DNA of 64,000 bases, taken from Durusdinium trenchii (taxonomy: Eukaryota; Sar; Dinophyceae; Suessiales; Symbiodiniaceae). The DNA lies in contig CAXAMN010003058.1 of assembly GCA_963970005.1 (NCBI GenBank), positions 1 through 64,000 of the forward strand, given 5' to 3'. A model generated the notes under the pieces. That model did no database searches. It was not told the origin of the DNA and saw only the letters and a program-made list of their open reading frames with translations. A program made the translations under genes and the position numbers. Every line of letters begins with the position of its first letter. The stretch's first letter is position 1. Below, piece after piece: positions 40,001 through 51,109 of the stretch.

Positions 40001-42070
40001 AGTTCGATTACAAGAGCTCAATCTCCGCAACCAAAAATGCTTCAAGAACGCCATCGGAAAAGAGATCCAGAACAATATCAACATCGGTGCCTACACCATG
40101 GTCAGCCCCGAGGAATCAGCTCGTGTCAGACAAACTATGCCGAACAAAATCATGGAGAGTCGGCTAGTACTCACACCCAAACCGCTGGAACCTCATGAAG
40201 TGGAAAAAGCCAAAGAGGAAGAAATTCTTCTGGACTGGGATACCGATGAACCATGCAAGGCAAAGGCTCGCCATGTCATGAAAGGCTTCAGCGAAGAAGG
40301 CGCTGAAAACATCGAGGCAACGACTCCACAAGTGACCCGAGAAGGTACACTCACTGTCGCCCAACTAGTCTCCAGCTTTCAATGGAGGCTTGGCTTCCTG
40401 GACTTCACCCAGGCCTTCCACTCTGGCGACCCGATCGAGAGACTCCTGTATGCCACTCAACCAAGAGAAGGCATTCCAGGCATGAATCCTGGCCAGTTGC
40501 TTAAACTGGAAAAGGTCTGCTATGGCCTAACAGATGGACCACTGGCATGGTACAACCACCTCCGGAAGTTCCTCGTTGGCGATCTCCACTACCAACAGTC
40601 ATTGGCCGACCCGTGCATCTATTACAAGCTCAAGACCAATCTAGAAAATTCTAGAAACAGGAAAGGAACAACTGAGCGGCATCATCGCGGTAGCCACTGA
40701 CGACCTTCTTCACGGAGGAGACCATGACCATGAAGAGGCCATGAGCAAGATCCAAACCAAGTACAAGCTTGGGAAATTCCAGTATGGCACAGGAAAATTC
40801 ACCGGCAAACTCTTCACCCAGCACGACGACTACAGCATCACGGTGAACCAAGAAAATTATGTACAGGAGAAACTCTTCGAAATTCACCTCGAGAAAAGCA
40901 AGAAGAAAAGAAGATTCTCCTTCTGTGATGACAAAGAAGTGTCAAGTCTCCGAGCCAGTGTCGGAGCCCTCGCATGGTTGGCCAAGGAGAGCAGACCAGA
41001 CATAGCTGGCAGAGTGGCACTACTTCAACAAGTATTTCCACGACCACGGATCAAGGACATCATTGAGGCCAACTCCATCACCCAGGAGGCCAAGAAATAT
41101 GCAACGAGTGGCATCCGGATCATGCCCATTGCTCCAGGCAACCTGAGAGTCGGCGTCGCCACTGACGCTTCCTGGTCTAACGCGAGAAGTCAAGACCAGA
41201 TCGAAAAAGATGGTCCCGATTACTGGGAAGAGAAAACTCAACACTGGATCCGTCATCACTTGGCACCACGAAGAACCTTGTTTCATCCAGGAGCCACACC
41301 AGGACCTGACCTTCACGACCTGCAACCAGGACGACGGACAGTGAACAACCTCGGAAACACCAAGGAGGATGACTGGACAAGAGGAAACAGCACCACCACT
41401 TGGGATTCCCAACCATGGACTGGACAAACCATATTCACCAAGCAACTTCCCGGCCATGAATTGGAACACTCCCACATCAGCGACTGCTTCTTGAAGATGC
41501 TGAACTGTAGCAGTCAAGGCGGCTATGTCCTCATGTTCTACGACAAGCGCATGGAGAGCGAAAGCCGACCACATATGGTCTCAGTGACCTCATGGAAGTC
41601 TTCAAGGTTGAAAAGAAAAACAGTAAACACTCTCAGTGCGGAATGCCAAGCATTGATTCAAGGAATCGGCCAAGTCCATTGGCACAGGTACCTCCTGTTA
41701 GAGCTTCTTGGAGCCCCCATGTCCACCACAGACTGGGAAAGACATCTGGCATCCATTCCCTATGTGTCAGTGGTTGATTCCCGTTCCCTCTACGATTGCA
41801 TCAACAAAGCTGGTTTGCACCTACGCCCAAGTCGAAGACAAAAGAACAGCCATCGATGTCGCCATCCTCAAGGATGATCTCTGCCGGTCTGGCGGAACAC
41901 AGCTGAGGTGGGTAGCAGGAGACAACATGGTTGCTGACCCCCTTACTAAACGTATGTGTTCCGACTTCCTTCGAATGATTTGCAACACCGGCATGTGGTC
42001 ACTCTCAGAAGACGGTCACGAAAGACAGTGTACAGAGCATGATGTCTTGATCGTCTCGCTTTGCCGCTAA
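40001..42070 (+). pseudogene. Reverse transcriptase and RNase H of element 2
   Basis: RT starts with ESRLVLTPKPLEPHEVEKAK, KAKARHVMKGFSEEGAENIE, TVAQLVSSFQWRLGFLDFTQ (first catalytic Asp in LDFTQAF) and LEKVCYGLTDGPLAWYNHLR. A frame change near 40650 leads to GIIAVATDDLLHGG, where ATDD replaces the family YVDD, and then KLFTQHDDYSITVNQENYVQ and SLRASVGALAWLAKESRPDI. RNase H has LRVGVATDASWSNARSQDQI, NTLSAECQALIQGIGQVHWH (catalytic Glu) and YVSVVDSRSLYDCINK. After a last frame change near 41830 come RTAIDVAILKDDLC, LRWVAGDNMVADPLTKRMCS and the stop at 42070, 13 bases before the 3' LTR. All catalytic blocks are preserved. Confidence 0.9.
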
Positions 42071-42083
42071 GAAGTTGTGCCGG

Positions 42084-42218
42084 TGTGAAATTGTGATCCA
42101 CCGGCATCGCTCGACCCAAGACCAAGCTAGGAACCTGTACTCCAAATGGGGGTTACGTGTCCGCTGAAAAGGGAGTCCGTTCTTGCTTGGGGGCTTGCTG
42201 CGGTTTTTGGGATTCACA
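42084..42218 (+). repeat. 3' LTR of element 2 (135 bp)
   Basis: Identical to the 5' LTR except for one base (T instead of C in ACGTGTCCGC). Followed directly by GACTC, the right target-site duplicate (42219-42223). Confidence 0.95.
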
Positions 42219-42223
42219 GACTC

Positions 42224-43270
42224 TCATTATATAGGCCTAGTGGCCAGAAAGGTCAGGAACCAATGCCATTAGACCTAGCTTCATAACAAGTTGAAGGTGG
42301 GGTGGAGAACGGTGCTCTGAATAAAATATCTTAAGGTGTAATCCGTGGGTCCGGGATTCAATAGATATATATATATATAATTCAATGAATTCCATTGATC
42401 TGCAAGAAGCGTAGCACACCACTATTTCGAAAACAGCCAAGTTTCTATGCATAGGAGCCGGTGGGGTCGCGTGAGTGCCTGCAAAACTGCCCAAGCAACA
42501 CAACAACTGGACTTCCCCATGAATTGCTTGTTCAGCCAAAGTATCGCCGCAAATTATATATCCCAAATGTATGCTGGTTGTTTTGAAGTACACCAGCGAC
42601 AAAAGGCTGGTACGGCCCGGCATGTCCGCACGAACGAAGCAAAGGCCCGCAAATTCCGGGTGAACAGTGATCTGCATCGGCACCAACATGCATCAAGAGC
42701 AGCAGGTGCAGCTTCGGTCATCTTTGCTCTTGGCCCAGGAATGAGATGCCCAGAAGTGGCTTGCAAATAGCCTCTGCTTTTAGATTTGGGCCCGGCAAAA
42801 CGGACTCCTAGGTTGGCAGCCTGCAGTCTACCCTAAGCAAAATTGAGGTCCTGCCAGTGAATCCACTGATCACAAAGCCTCAATCATCCTCAATCAAAGG
42901 TCACCTGCTGCATTATTTATTGCACCATCACTTGTAGAAGGGGCTAGCGGCTAGGCGGCTAGATGCAACTGCCTACAGAAAACTTACACATACCACTGCA
43001 TCTCTCTCCCGCTTTTGTGCACACATGGACAGTTGTAAGTCACTGAAAGACTGGCAGGGATGAGATACAGCATGCAGCTAAAACAAACTGTAACTAGTGT
43101 GCATATGACAATAATTATATGGATTGCACGCAGCATGTCGTTGAGTCAAATGGCTCGCACCCCTGCCTAGCAGGCATATGATCTTGTCCAAGGTAGGAAG
43201 CTTGTGAAGATCATAGTGCTTGTTGTTCGCGAGGCATGCCTGGGCCCAGAAAGAGGATGTTTGACAAACA
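42224..43270. other. No gene recognised
   Basis: Short (TA)n at 42364-42380; otherwise only short frames. A plus reading at 42447-42770 (MPGRTSL-type text on the opposite strand as well) shows no domain. Confidence 0.4.
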
Positions 43271-43272
43271 CA

Positions 43273-43440
43273 CTACTTGAGTTTCAAGGCCAGGTTCTCT
43301 TTTGCGGCTGCAAGCGACCAAGTTGCTGCAATCATGCCATCAGCGTGACCGCATCTGGGGCAATACATGTTTCCCCAGCCGCTCTGAGGTTCAACCTTGC
43401 ACTCAGAGCAAGCTGCCTGGAAGCATGTGACAAGCACAGA
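43273..43440 (-). CDS. Possible exon with a zinc-ribbon-like Cys pattern
   Basis: The minus-strand reading has ACSECKVEPQSGWGNMYCPR and CGHADGMIAATWSLAAAKEN, giving CX2C...CX2C with spacing that would suit a small zinc ribbon. Both strands are open here, and no splice site or neighbour confirms it, so this is only a candidate. Confidence 0.2.
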   Translation of the reverse strand, partial: SVLVTCFQAACSECKVEPQSGWGNMYCPRCGHADGMIAATWSLAAAKENLALKLK

Positions 43441-43906
43441 ACCACGAGCGTTCCGTGAACTCAGGCCAACAGCGCAGTGTGACATGAGATCAGTTCTGTC
43501 GTGTTTCCCCGTTCTCACCACGACTGGCCACATGAGCGAACATAAATATATACATGTCAAATCAAATCCATCTCTTATCATGTGCCGCACAATTGAGCAA
43601 AGTAATTAGGAGGCAGAATCCCGGAATACCTCGTGGTTCGTCAAAATTGTTGGGGAACTCATCCGAATTTGTCAAAACACTTCATTTCGCTTCGCCTGCC
43701 GCTCGTAGTTCTTACCAGCCACGACAGGCCGCATGGTCGGCAGGTGATGGAAGAGGTCCGGACGCTCACACTGAGCAAAGCGGAGGTCGGCGAAGCGACT
43801 TGGGTGTCCTCTCTCCCAACTTCGGGCAAAACAGGATGCCGGTTACCGCGATTTCAGGGTAAATAGCGCCAACCCGCGAAAGGATATATGGATCCCCATG
43901 CACCAC

Positions 43907-44257
43907 CTACTCAGAAGTCACTGTAAATCCACTGGCTTCAAGGCTGCAGACCTCGGTGTTCCCCAGCTTGAACATCTCACCCAGCTTCAGTGAGCCACAC
44001 GATCCAAGATACTTGTCTGAGCTCATGTGAAGCTCTTGAGTTCTCTCTTCCTCTCTCTCTGTCTGTCTCTTTCTCTCTCGCCTTGATTCGATCAAGGTTG
44101 GAGACTTCGGACCATGGATTGTCTTCTTGCTCCTTGCGATGGTTGATGGCATCTGACATGAAAAGAAGCAAAGAGGAAGACACAGAGCGAGTCCACTGAC
44201 AACCAGGAGGAGGAGGGGACGTCCAACTCCATTCAGCTGTCGAAAGTGCCCTTCCAC
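43907..44257 (-). CDS. Possible membrane or secreted protein, unclear
   Basis: From an ATG at 44257 the reading starts MEGHFRQLNGVGRPLLLLVV then SGLALCLPLCFFSC, a hydrophobic segment like a signal anchor. Arg/Glu-rich text from a CTCTCT microsatellite follows, then LGSCGSLKLGEMFKLGNTEV and CSLEASGFTVTSE. The microsatellite may belong to an intron. No family is recognised. Confidence 0.2.
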   Translation of the reverse strand: MEGHFRQLNGVGRPLLLLVVSGLALCLPLCFFSCQMPSTIARSKKTIHGPKSPTLIESRRERKRQTEREEERTQELHMSSDKYLGSCGSLKLGEMFKLGNTEVCSLEASGFTVTSE

Positions 44258-44289
44258 CCTTCGACGATGTGGCGCTCACAAACACTAAC

Positions 44290-46569
44290 CACTTGCAAGA
44301 TCTTAGGGACCCTTTTGCAACACCCTTCTCCTCTCCATTCTTTGGCTTGTAACCTCGGCTCCAATGGTTTCGGCTTTTCGATTGGCTACGACAGGCTCCA
44401 AAAACTGCGGGACTGGCGATTGCGCAAACAGCTTTTGAATTGGGAGCATAGAGTAGTTTTGGACAGTCTGGTCCTCCTTGCTGACAATTAATCTGCCAAA
44501 AAAAAACGGTCTATGTCACTGTTCTGACTGGATTAAAGTGCACAACGCCGCAGTCAGGCCGTTTGACTGCTAAAACATGCTCACGACATCTGCATCCTAA
44601 ACAGTCTCACGCAGGTGAAACGCACCTATACGTGCCACTGACTGGGAAGCCGGGCCCTGGTTACCTTGGTAAGGCCGCCACTCACGACGTCATAATCAGA
44701 GGTGTTGAACAAAAAAACGGAGTGGCTGAAGGCTTTATACCCAGCCGACGTGTCACAAGCATAGAGCCAATCTGCCAATAGGCATCAGTAGGCAAATAGA
44801 AGGTGGTCCCACATAGAATGAAAATAACACTTCATGTATGCCGAGTAGCGGAACTCCTCCATAACCTTGTCCAAGGGTCTCCTGCTGATCAAGTCAACCA
44901 ATCAGTCGGCGTAGCGGGATTGAATGATATGAACTCTATCATCAAGTCATTGCAATTTTGTGTGTGTGACCCATGGAGTCACTAGGAGCCTTTTAATATT
45001 TTGAGTTGGTGCTAGTCTGTTGATACTTAGCACGGGGGCAAAGCTCTCTGATGCTACTCTGTCCAATGAAGCTACGCATCAAAGAGGGAAGCATCCACTG
45101 GCCATGGATGTGTAGCTGGTACCTGCTTCCCACACTACAGAGCAATTCTTGTGTCTCGCTTGTAAGCTGGAGGCAGAGTTCGTCAGCAGACTTGTCTGTC
45201 GGTTCTCTTTCGTTTTCACTACCGCTGCAGTATGAGAGATTCCTTCGTCTCGCTCATTAGAACAGGAGGCTTTCAATCCTTTTATCTAACTTACCTATTC
45301 TACAACCGGCGGCTTTCAAGTATCTGTCTTGCCCACCTACCTTAGAGCGATTCATCCGTCTCGCTCGCAGTTTGGAACTACCTCTACTAGAGCGACTCAT
45401 TTCTCTCACTCGATTGGAAATTTGCACTAGAGCGATTCATATTATTCATATGTCTCGCTGTCTTGCTCACAGCTTGACAGCTTGGAAACTTGCACTTGCA
45501 TCAGCCACTTTTCAGCGAGAGATTGGAATTATGCAAATTGTAACATCCCTGCACCTGGTTTCTCAGGCCCTCTAGATCTAGGTTGGTGTGTGGCATGTGG
45601 GAATCAAGTCGAACGATGTTTTGCCGAGTGCGTGTCAGTTGCCGGTCAGAACATTATATAAAAAAGAAAAACCGAATCGGAATCTGACACAGTGGTGTCC
45701 AGTCTCGACTCCTCTTGTTGCCAAACTGTTGCAGGGCCGCTTCCCAGCCCATGCGCTTGCTGAAGGACATGACATCTTCCTAGTTGCAGGACTCTGGAAC
45801 ATCCAGTGAATGTTGAAAAGCTCTAAGCATCTCTCTTAACCTCTAAGTGCAGATATCGCACCCGTGTGGCATTACGTGCAGTCATTGACTTTAGGCCCGA
45901 ATTCAAGCTCAAGCTTGACAGAAGTCTGGTGCAATTTGCAAGGAATTAAGTCAATTGTGATTCTGACGGTTACGTAAGGGAAGTAAAAGCGCATCAGTTG
46001 AAAGCATTCGCCCCAGCCGTACTCAAGTTCCGAGATGTTCCGAGCTTCCGCCACATTGCCCTCATCTTGTTGTTGCAACTGCCCCAGCTGCTGCGCCAGG
46101 TGAGTGATTACCCACAAGGCCTGACCAGCTGTTCTGACGAGAGAGAGAGAGGGAGAGAGACAGGAAGAGGGCTGCCTCCCTACGAAAAGAGGAATTGCGG
46201 CATATTGCGGCAAATCACCTGGAATCTCTGCAACTGCACACTGTATACCATTATATATAATCCGTGTAATTACACGATAATTACTAATTACTATCCTTTT
46301 CATTCCTTTTCGATGTGCTATCTTCCCTTTTCATTAGACTCTCTGCGGCTCCTTCGTGGCAGCTGGTAGAGTCGACTGCTCTGGCGTCCCGTGAAAACTC
46401 AAATGTCCAAAGCCGATGCGGAGGAGACTTTCGATGAAGGCCTCCAGGCAGAAGCTGCTACCGATAAACCCCACAGCTCGACCAAGCCATGATTGAGTAG
46501 TTTGGAACATTTTGCGTCTGTCAACTTTGTTTCTTTATGTGTCTCTGCTGTTGCTGTTCATGAGCCTAC
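44290..46569. other. Repeat-bearing spacer
   Basis: Between 45150 and 45470 the word GAGCGA(T/C)TCAT...GTCTCGCT(C/T) recurs about four times at 45-60-bp spacing with TTGGAA(A)(C/T)T in between, a degenerate tandem repeat. A GAGAGAGAG run lies near 46141. No gene is supported. Confidence 0.4.
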
Positions 46570-46689
46570 TCAATGTGGACATGTGTGTCTGAAAGCCTTC
46601 AGGCCAAAACATGCAATCTTGTAGTTCTTCTCGTTGTCGGTTTTGGTCTGCTCTGCAACTTTGGTCACGAACGGGTTCTTTAGCTCCTC
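46570..46689 (-). CDS. Terminal exon candidate with a strong acceptor
   Basis: On the minus strand CTTTCTTTCCCTCAG precedes GAGGAGCTAAAG at 46689. The exon reads EELKNPFVTKVAEQTKTDNE, KNYKIACFGLKAFRHTCPH and stops at 46570. The pyrimidine tract with CAG and the composition are convincing; the protein family is not recognised. Upstream exons were not identified. Confidence 0.35.
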   Translation of the reverse strand, partial: EELKNPFVTKVAEQTKTDNEKNYKIACFGLKAFRHTCPH

Positions 46690-47160
46690 CTGAGGGAAAG
46701 AAAGGTAGGATGAAGGCTTGCACCCAGACCCGGAACTTGGCAACCACACACACAACTACCTCAGTCATATGATCCATAATACGAGCTGAGGTAGACCTCT
46801 ACCTACGGCCATCTGTTCTCCATGGCGGAAAGACCCAAACGTCCACTGAGTGGAATGGCTCAAAGCTGGTCCTTCTTGTCTTGCTCCTTAGCTCATCTTG
46901 GCTCCAAACTGTGTCTCAGCTGTTGACAACATGCCGTCATCTTGACAACGAAAGTGTAGTGCTTGGCTGGGTAAGCATGATCAAGCCAATCATTCACCCA
47001 TTGCCATGACCGCGCGTGGTCTTAAATTAGGCCCAAGAGGCCCGTCTGAAAAGCAAATCCATGCGGACCTGCGGCAGGCACGTCGCCGTCGTCGTCGGAA
47101 CTGCCGTGTGCGCTTCAGATTCGGACAGCAAGCCACACACGTTGTCCACTTCGGTGTACA

Positions 47161-47250
47161 TCAGTCATTTCCGGCCTTAACGAAGCCCAAGACCTTCACC
47201 AGCTCTTCATAGCTCATAGCCCCGTCCAAGTTTCCGTCTACCAACATCAT
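47161..47250 (-). CDS. C-terminal exon with an EF-hand loop
   Basis: The minus-strand reading MMLVDGNLDGAMSYEELVKV then LGFVKAGND ends at 47161. DGNLDGAMSYEE (47203-47238) fits the 12-residue calcium loop D-x-N-x-D-G-x-M-x-x-E-E at every ligand position, and the flanks are helix-like. Calcium-binding EF-hands of this kind occur in calmodulin-like proteins and many dinoflagellate kinases; which protein this belongs to cannot be told. A pyrimidine-rich acceptor (CCTTTCAG) lies about 25 bases upstream. Confidence 0.45.
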   Translation of the reverse strand: MMLVDGNLDGAMSYEELVKVLGFVKAGND

Positions 47251-47504
47251 AGCTCCTCAGTCTGAAAGGACCACACAGCAAGGCTCAAACCTCAGCAACC
47301 TCAGGATGAAAAGGAGCTGTCTTCCACCACATTGAACAAGGATTTGTTGCCCATCCTTGCGGCTTGGCACACCGGCACAACCTAGTGATGCCACTGCATT
47401 CGCACGATCGCTATCCCTTGTTGTGAATCCTTCGGAATCCTTCGCACCACTTCATGGGAATCGGTTGGGCCACTTATGGCCACTTCATGGGAACTTCCAA
47501 GTAG

Positions 47505-47592
47505 CTTCTTGTTCCTAGTAGTAAGGCCAGGAGCTACTAGTAGCTTCTTGCTACTAGTAGCGATGCCCTTTGTTCCTAGTAGGAATGCCTTT
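47505..47592. repeat. Dispersed CTAGTAG repeat, copy 3
   Basis: AGCTTCTTGTTCCTAGTAGT, AAGGCCAGGAGCTACTAGTA and GCGATGCCCTTTGTTCCTAG: same word set as at 28797-28905 and 32675-32767 but with CTTC in place of GGCAC in two units. Confidence 0.75.
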
Positions 47593-47865
47593 GGAACAGA
47601 AGGAGTCTCCCCGAAGCAAGCGCGGTCGATCGACCGCTTCGTGCCAAGGCACGGTCAAACTTTTCATACTTGCAGGTGAAGCCAAGCTCTTCGCCAATCT
47701 GCCCGGACGGTCGTTTGAGTGCTGTGATGGGTCATCTCGCAAACGCATCGCAAATACTCCAGGTCTCTTTGCACGTATCTGTACTGGTACCGCATTGCCT
47801 ACCTTGAACATAAACACCAATTCAGTCCTGCATGTCAAACATGTGCATTGATAGTGGCAGTGACT

Positions 47866-47942
<77 letters not shown>
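47866..47942. repeat. (GAT)n microsatellite
   Basis: An uninterrupted run of about 25 GAT units. Readings of poly-Met, poly-Asp or poly-His around it are not genes. A short TGC run follows at 48051-48075. Confidence 0.98.
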
Positions 47943-48209
47943 CAATCACGTTCAGACAACAATGAACTGTGCCATGATTGTTAGTGCTGATGGTGGCGTG
48001 ATTGCTGCTGCGATTGGCCTTGTGCCGTTACTGTTTGTGGTGGGGTGTTGTTGTTGCTGCTGCTGCTGCTGCTGTGATGGTAATGGTTTGCTGTTGTCAT
48101 TCCCATTGTTCTCCTTCTTGCCATCAAAACGGAACATCAAAGACAAAAATTGCACTCCAGCTCCGATGTCACTTCGCTTTCTGAGCTCGCGCAAAGTATC
48201 CACTTAGGA

Positions 48210-50189
48210 CCACGCCACTCTCAGCTCCCTGAAGCCTCAGATTGCCAGATTGCCTAAAGGCCAAAAAAAACCGGCGCTGCCTTTCTAGAATTTGAATTGC
48301 TTTCCTCACGAAACTTTGGAGATCAACGCCGAATGTTCATGCATGAGCTGTTCACGAGATCCTCTTCAAGCATGGCCATGTATGTTGCATCCAAGCCACT
48401 GAAAAAACCCTTGCCGAGCTTGTCAAACTTGCTAAATATATCCTGCACGTTCGCAGGTCTGACTGTGGGTATGCTACACCAGTTGACCAAAAAGCATCTA
48501 AGAAATAGTGGAGACAATTCCAGAAAGGAATGTCCTTCAAATCGTGCAGTAGCCAATTAAGAGCTGATGTTGCTTACAACCAGCAACGAGAATCATGACA
48601 GACTGTGAATTGTTCCACCACACAGTGGAGAAAAAAAAAACAGTGGAAAGCATAGGTTGAACTTTCAGGCTCCAACCTTGACCGTCCATTTGTGTGCCTG
48701 CGATTTTAGCGAGATTCAGAAGAGGTTTTGGGAGAGGCAGGGACACGTTGGAAAATAGAAGGTTCAAGTTTCTGACAACTTGAAGAAAGCTTTAAAAAAC
48801 AGTAGTTATATAGATACACTTAAATTAAAACACTAAGCTCTGCTTATCGACATGCAAAAATAGAAGTCCAATGATTACAGCACGCAGTCCCCAAGTTCCA
48901 TATCGCACAGACAGTGGCCTCCATATAGTTCCACCTTGAAAGTTGAAAAGTCTGCAAGCATGCGAGGTCATGCTGTCCGCAATGACTGAGGCTAGCCGAG
49001 AAACTGCTTGGATGCCTTTCAGTACAGCCAACAAGCTCGAATAATTCGGGGTTCTGCCACTACCTTGCAGCCTTTGCTTTGAGAAGCATCGTTCAGGTGA
49101 AATAATGCACCTCCTGCATAATTGCATATAAATGGCGAGCATCTCGTGTCAAAGGTAGTCCCGTCTCTTGGGCGAAGAGACAACTTGCAAGCTACTTTGG
49201 TCTTCGGGGAGTTTTTCGAATTGATCCTAGCCATCCCAAGGACAGTTGGAGCCTCTGTGCAATGTTTTGTGTTATATTTGTGTCTGTCTGGAATCTGGAA
49301 GTGTTTCTTTCATGTACAGTACTCAGTACTCATGTACTTGCACGAAGATTAAACATGATTTTCTTCTTGGTGATTGCGAGTGGGGATTGATGCGCCCATT
49401 GCCACAGGCGCTACCACACAAGGAACGAGGCATGAAAATCAACAAAGAATGCATGATTCCTCGAGGCTCTCACAGGAAATATAGCAAAATAGCTGCCTTC
49501 CAAGCACAAACGCTGCCAAGCTGCAAGGGTATAAAGTAATTGATGGCAACCTGTTCAAGCTCCGTCAGCTCCGCGTCATCCTGAGACGCTGCGGTGTTAC
49601 ATGGGGCATCGAGTGGCTCTCCTGGCTTTTGGCAGCTTATCTATATAGTAGCAAGCCGTAGTGACACCGGACACACAAAGGTGTGCCTGGCGTCATGGGA
49701 TGGGAAAGAAGGCAGTCTGGTTCCCAGTGGTGAGGGCTAGTTACTACCGTAGTTATATAAGTATTCATACCGCAAGACCTCAGTTCCTCAACTTTGAAAT
49801 TCTGAAACCTTCCTACTGTCGGCGTACCCAGCCTTGACAAAGAAGTTCGCACCCTTAGTCAGCAAGTAAAGATTTCAGTGTCCCTTCTCATGCATGCGTT
49901 GAGAGTCCCCGCAAGCGCATGTTTGGCAAATATCTTGCACAATGACTTGGCCCAGCCCGGTTCAAATAATGTGTTTGCATGTGGTTACATTGTTCTCCTG
50001 TGCCAAGTCGCCCTGTTTTGCTTTGATTTTCTCTCCTACGGCACTGCAGCACTTGGTGCTTGCACAAATGATCACAAGCGACTTTATTAGCTGCTCAAGC
50101 CTCTCTCTCTCTCTCTCTGTGGAACACTTCTATGCCGTCTTCCCTGCAAGCCTCTGACTGCAATGTTCTCCCCACACGCTGGAGTGCAT
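48210..50189. other. Sparse region with weak minus-strand exon candidates
   Basis: Minus readings at 48330-48480 (NVQDIFSKFDKLGKGFFSGL, DATYMAMLEEDLV; an incomplete EF-hand-like pattern) and 48825-49060 (LLAVLKGIQAVSRLASVIAD, GGTIWRPLSVRYGTWGL) have coding-like composition but no supporting splice or domain evidence. Nothing else is seen. Confidence 0.25.
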
Positions 50190-51109
50190 TTAGTGCCAGC
50201 CGTCCTGGACGGTCTTCATCACGATATCTAATTCGACGTAGTCCAATGTGCCATCACCGTCAGCATCGATTAGATTGAAGAGCCGCTGAACGTCCTGTCC
50301 AAATGACAGGCCAAGCTGGGTAAATGTCGTGTAAACGTTTCAGGGCCAACGAGGTGGGACACTGCCTGTGTCCACGTAGAAGGACACTGAAAGATGAAAG
50401 AAAACATAATTGATCAAAGATCAAACAGATTGGACTGATCCCTGATCAGCAAGGAGCTGCCTGCTCTCAGGTATGGTTGAAAAGAATTCCCTGTTGCTGG
50501 TTTGGTGGGCTGTCTGTCGATGGCTTGAACCACTATAGTCGACTATGTCATCCAGAGTATGAGGGGAAAAAAACGCGGCAATCTCCTCGAAGCTTGGTGG
50601 CGGGCTGGACACTGATGTTCGGAGGCTTCCAGACATAGACATAAAGGTGATGCCTAGCGGCCGACAAACGAGGCCAACAAACGAAACGTCCATGTCCGAT
50701 TCGCTGTGGCTACTCATTTGCGAGTCCATGCATCGAGGGCCATCAAAGGTGCCCCCACATTGACTAACTTCAGAAGCTGGACATCTCTGGACGACCAACT
50801 GTATTTCTTGCAAAAGCTTGGAACACAATTTGATACAATTTGCAAATGTTGGTGACATAAAACCACCACCCAAACAACATCAAACAACGGGGGGGAGCGC
50901 CTTTCATCAGCTCTTCCGAATCAATTTGGCCATCGCCACTCTCGTCAAACTTGCTAAAGAAGTCTTTCCTTGCACAGGACCGAGGACAAAGAATCAAGGA
51001 GAGAGAGGGAGTGAAAAAGTACACTGCCACAAACAATGCATTCTTGCCTACTCACCGCTATCTCAATGCTTTCAAGCGTCGCTCGGACTTTTCTGCTGGT
51101 CATGTAGTC
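50190..51109 (-). CDS. Multi-exon EF-hand protein gene (partial)
   Basis: Three exon pieces on the minus strand follow in order. 51109-51056: after an acceptor CGGTGCAAG, DYMTSRKVRATLESIEIA, ending before GTGAGT. About 50974-50890: KDFFSKFDESGDGQIDSEEL, with the EF loop DESGDGQIDSEE at 50911-50946. About 50330-50190: TQLGLSFGQDVQRLFNLIDA, with loop DADGDGTLDYVE at 50232-50267 and a stop at 50190. Both loops have all canonical calcium ligands. The first two pieces join in frame if the junction G is shared. Between them and the last piece a longer reading (50800-50430; SFEEIAAFFSPHTLDDIVDY) may be another exon. A calcium sensor or calcium-regulated enzyme is likely; the catalytic or partner part is not seen. 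Confidence 0.5.

Larger units (their letters stand above)
34394..42218 (+). mobile_element. LTR element 2, Ty1/copia-like, recent insertion
   Basis: A complete 7,825-bp insertion. The 135-bp LTRs (34394-34528 and 42084-42218) begin TGTGAAATTG, end GGGATTCACA and differ at one base (C/T in ACGTG(C/T)CCGCTG). The five bases GACTC flank both ends as target-site duplication. A primer-binding site follows the 5' LTR. Internal order: acidic leader, Gag with CCHC knuckle, DTG protease, CxH...CxxC zinc region, methyltransferase-like PPC...FEHP domain, integrase, RT, RNase H. At least six frame changes interrupt the coding part. The near-identical LTRs argue for a young insertion, so the broken frames need an explanation (copying in trans or sequence errors). 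Confidence 0.93.

Noticed and set aside
47560..48207. Poly-His, poly-Asp and poly-Met proteins around the GAT run
   Set aside because: They are translations of the (GAT)n microsatellite in its different frames.
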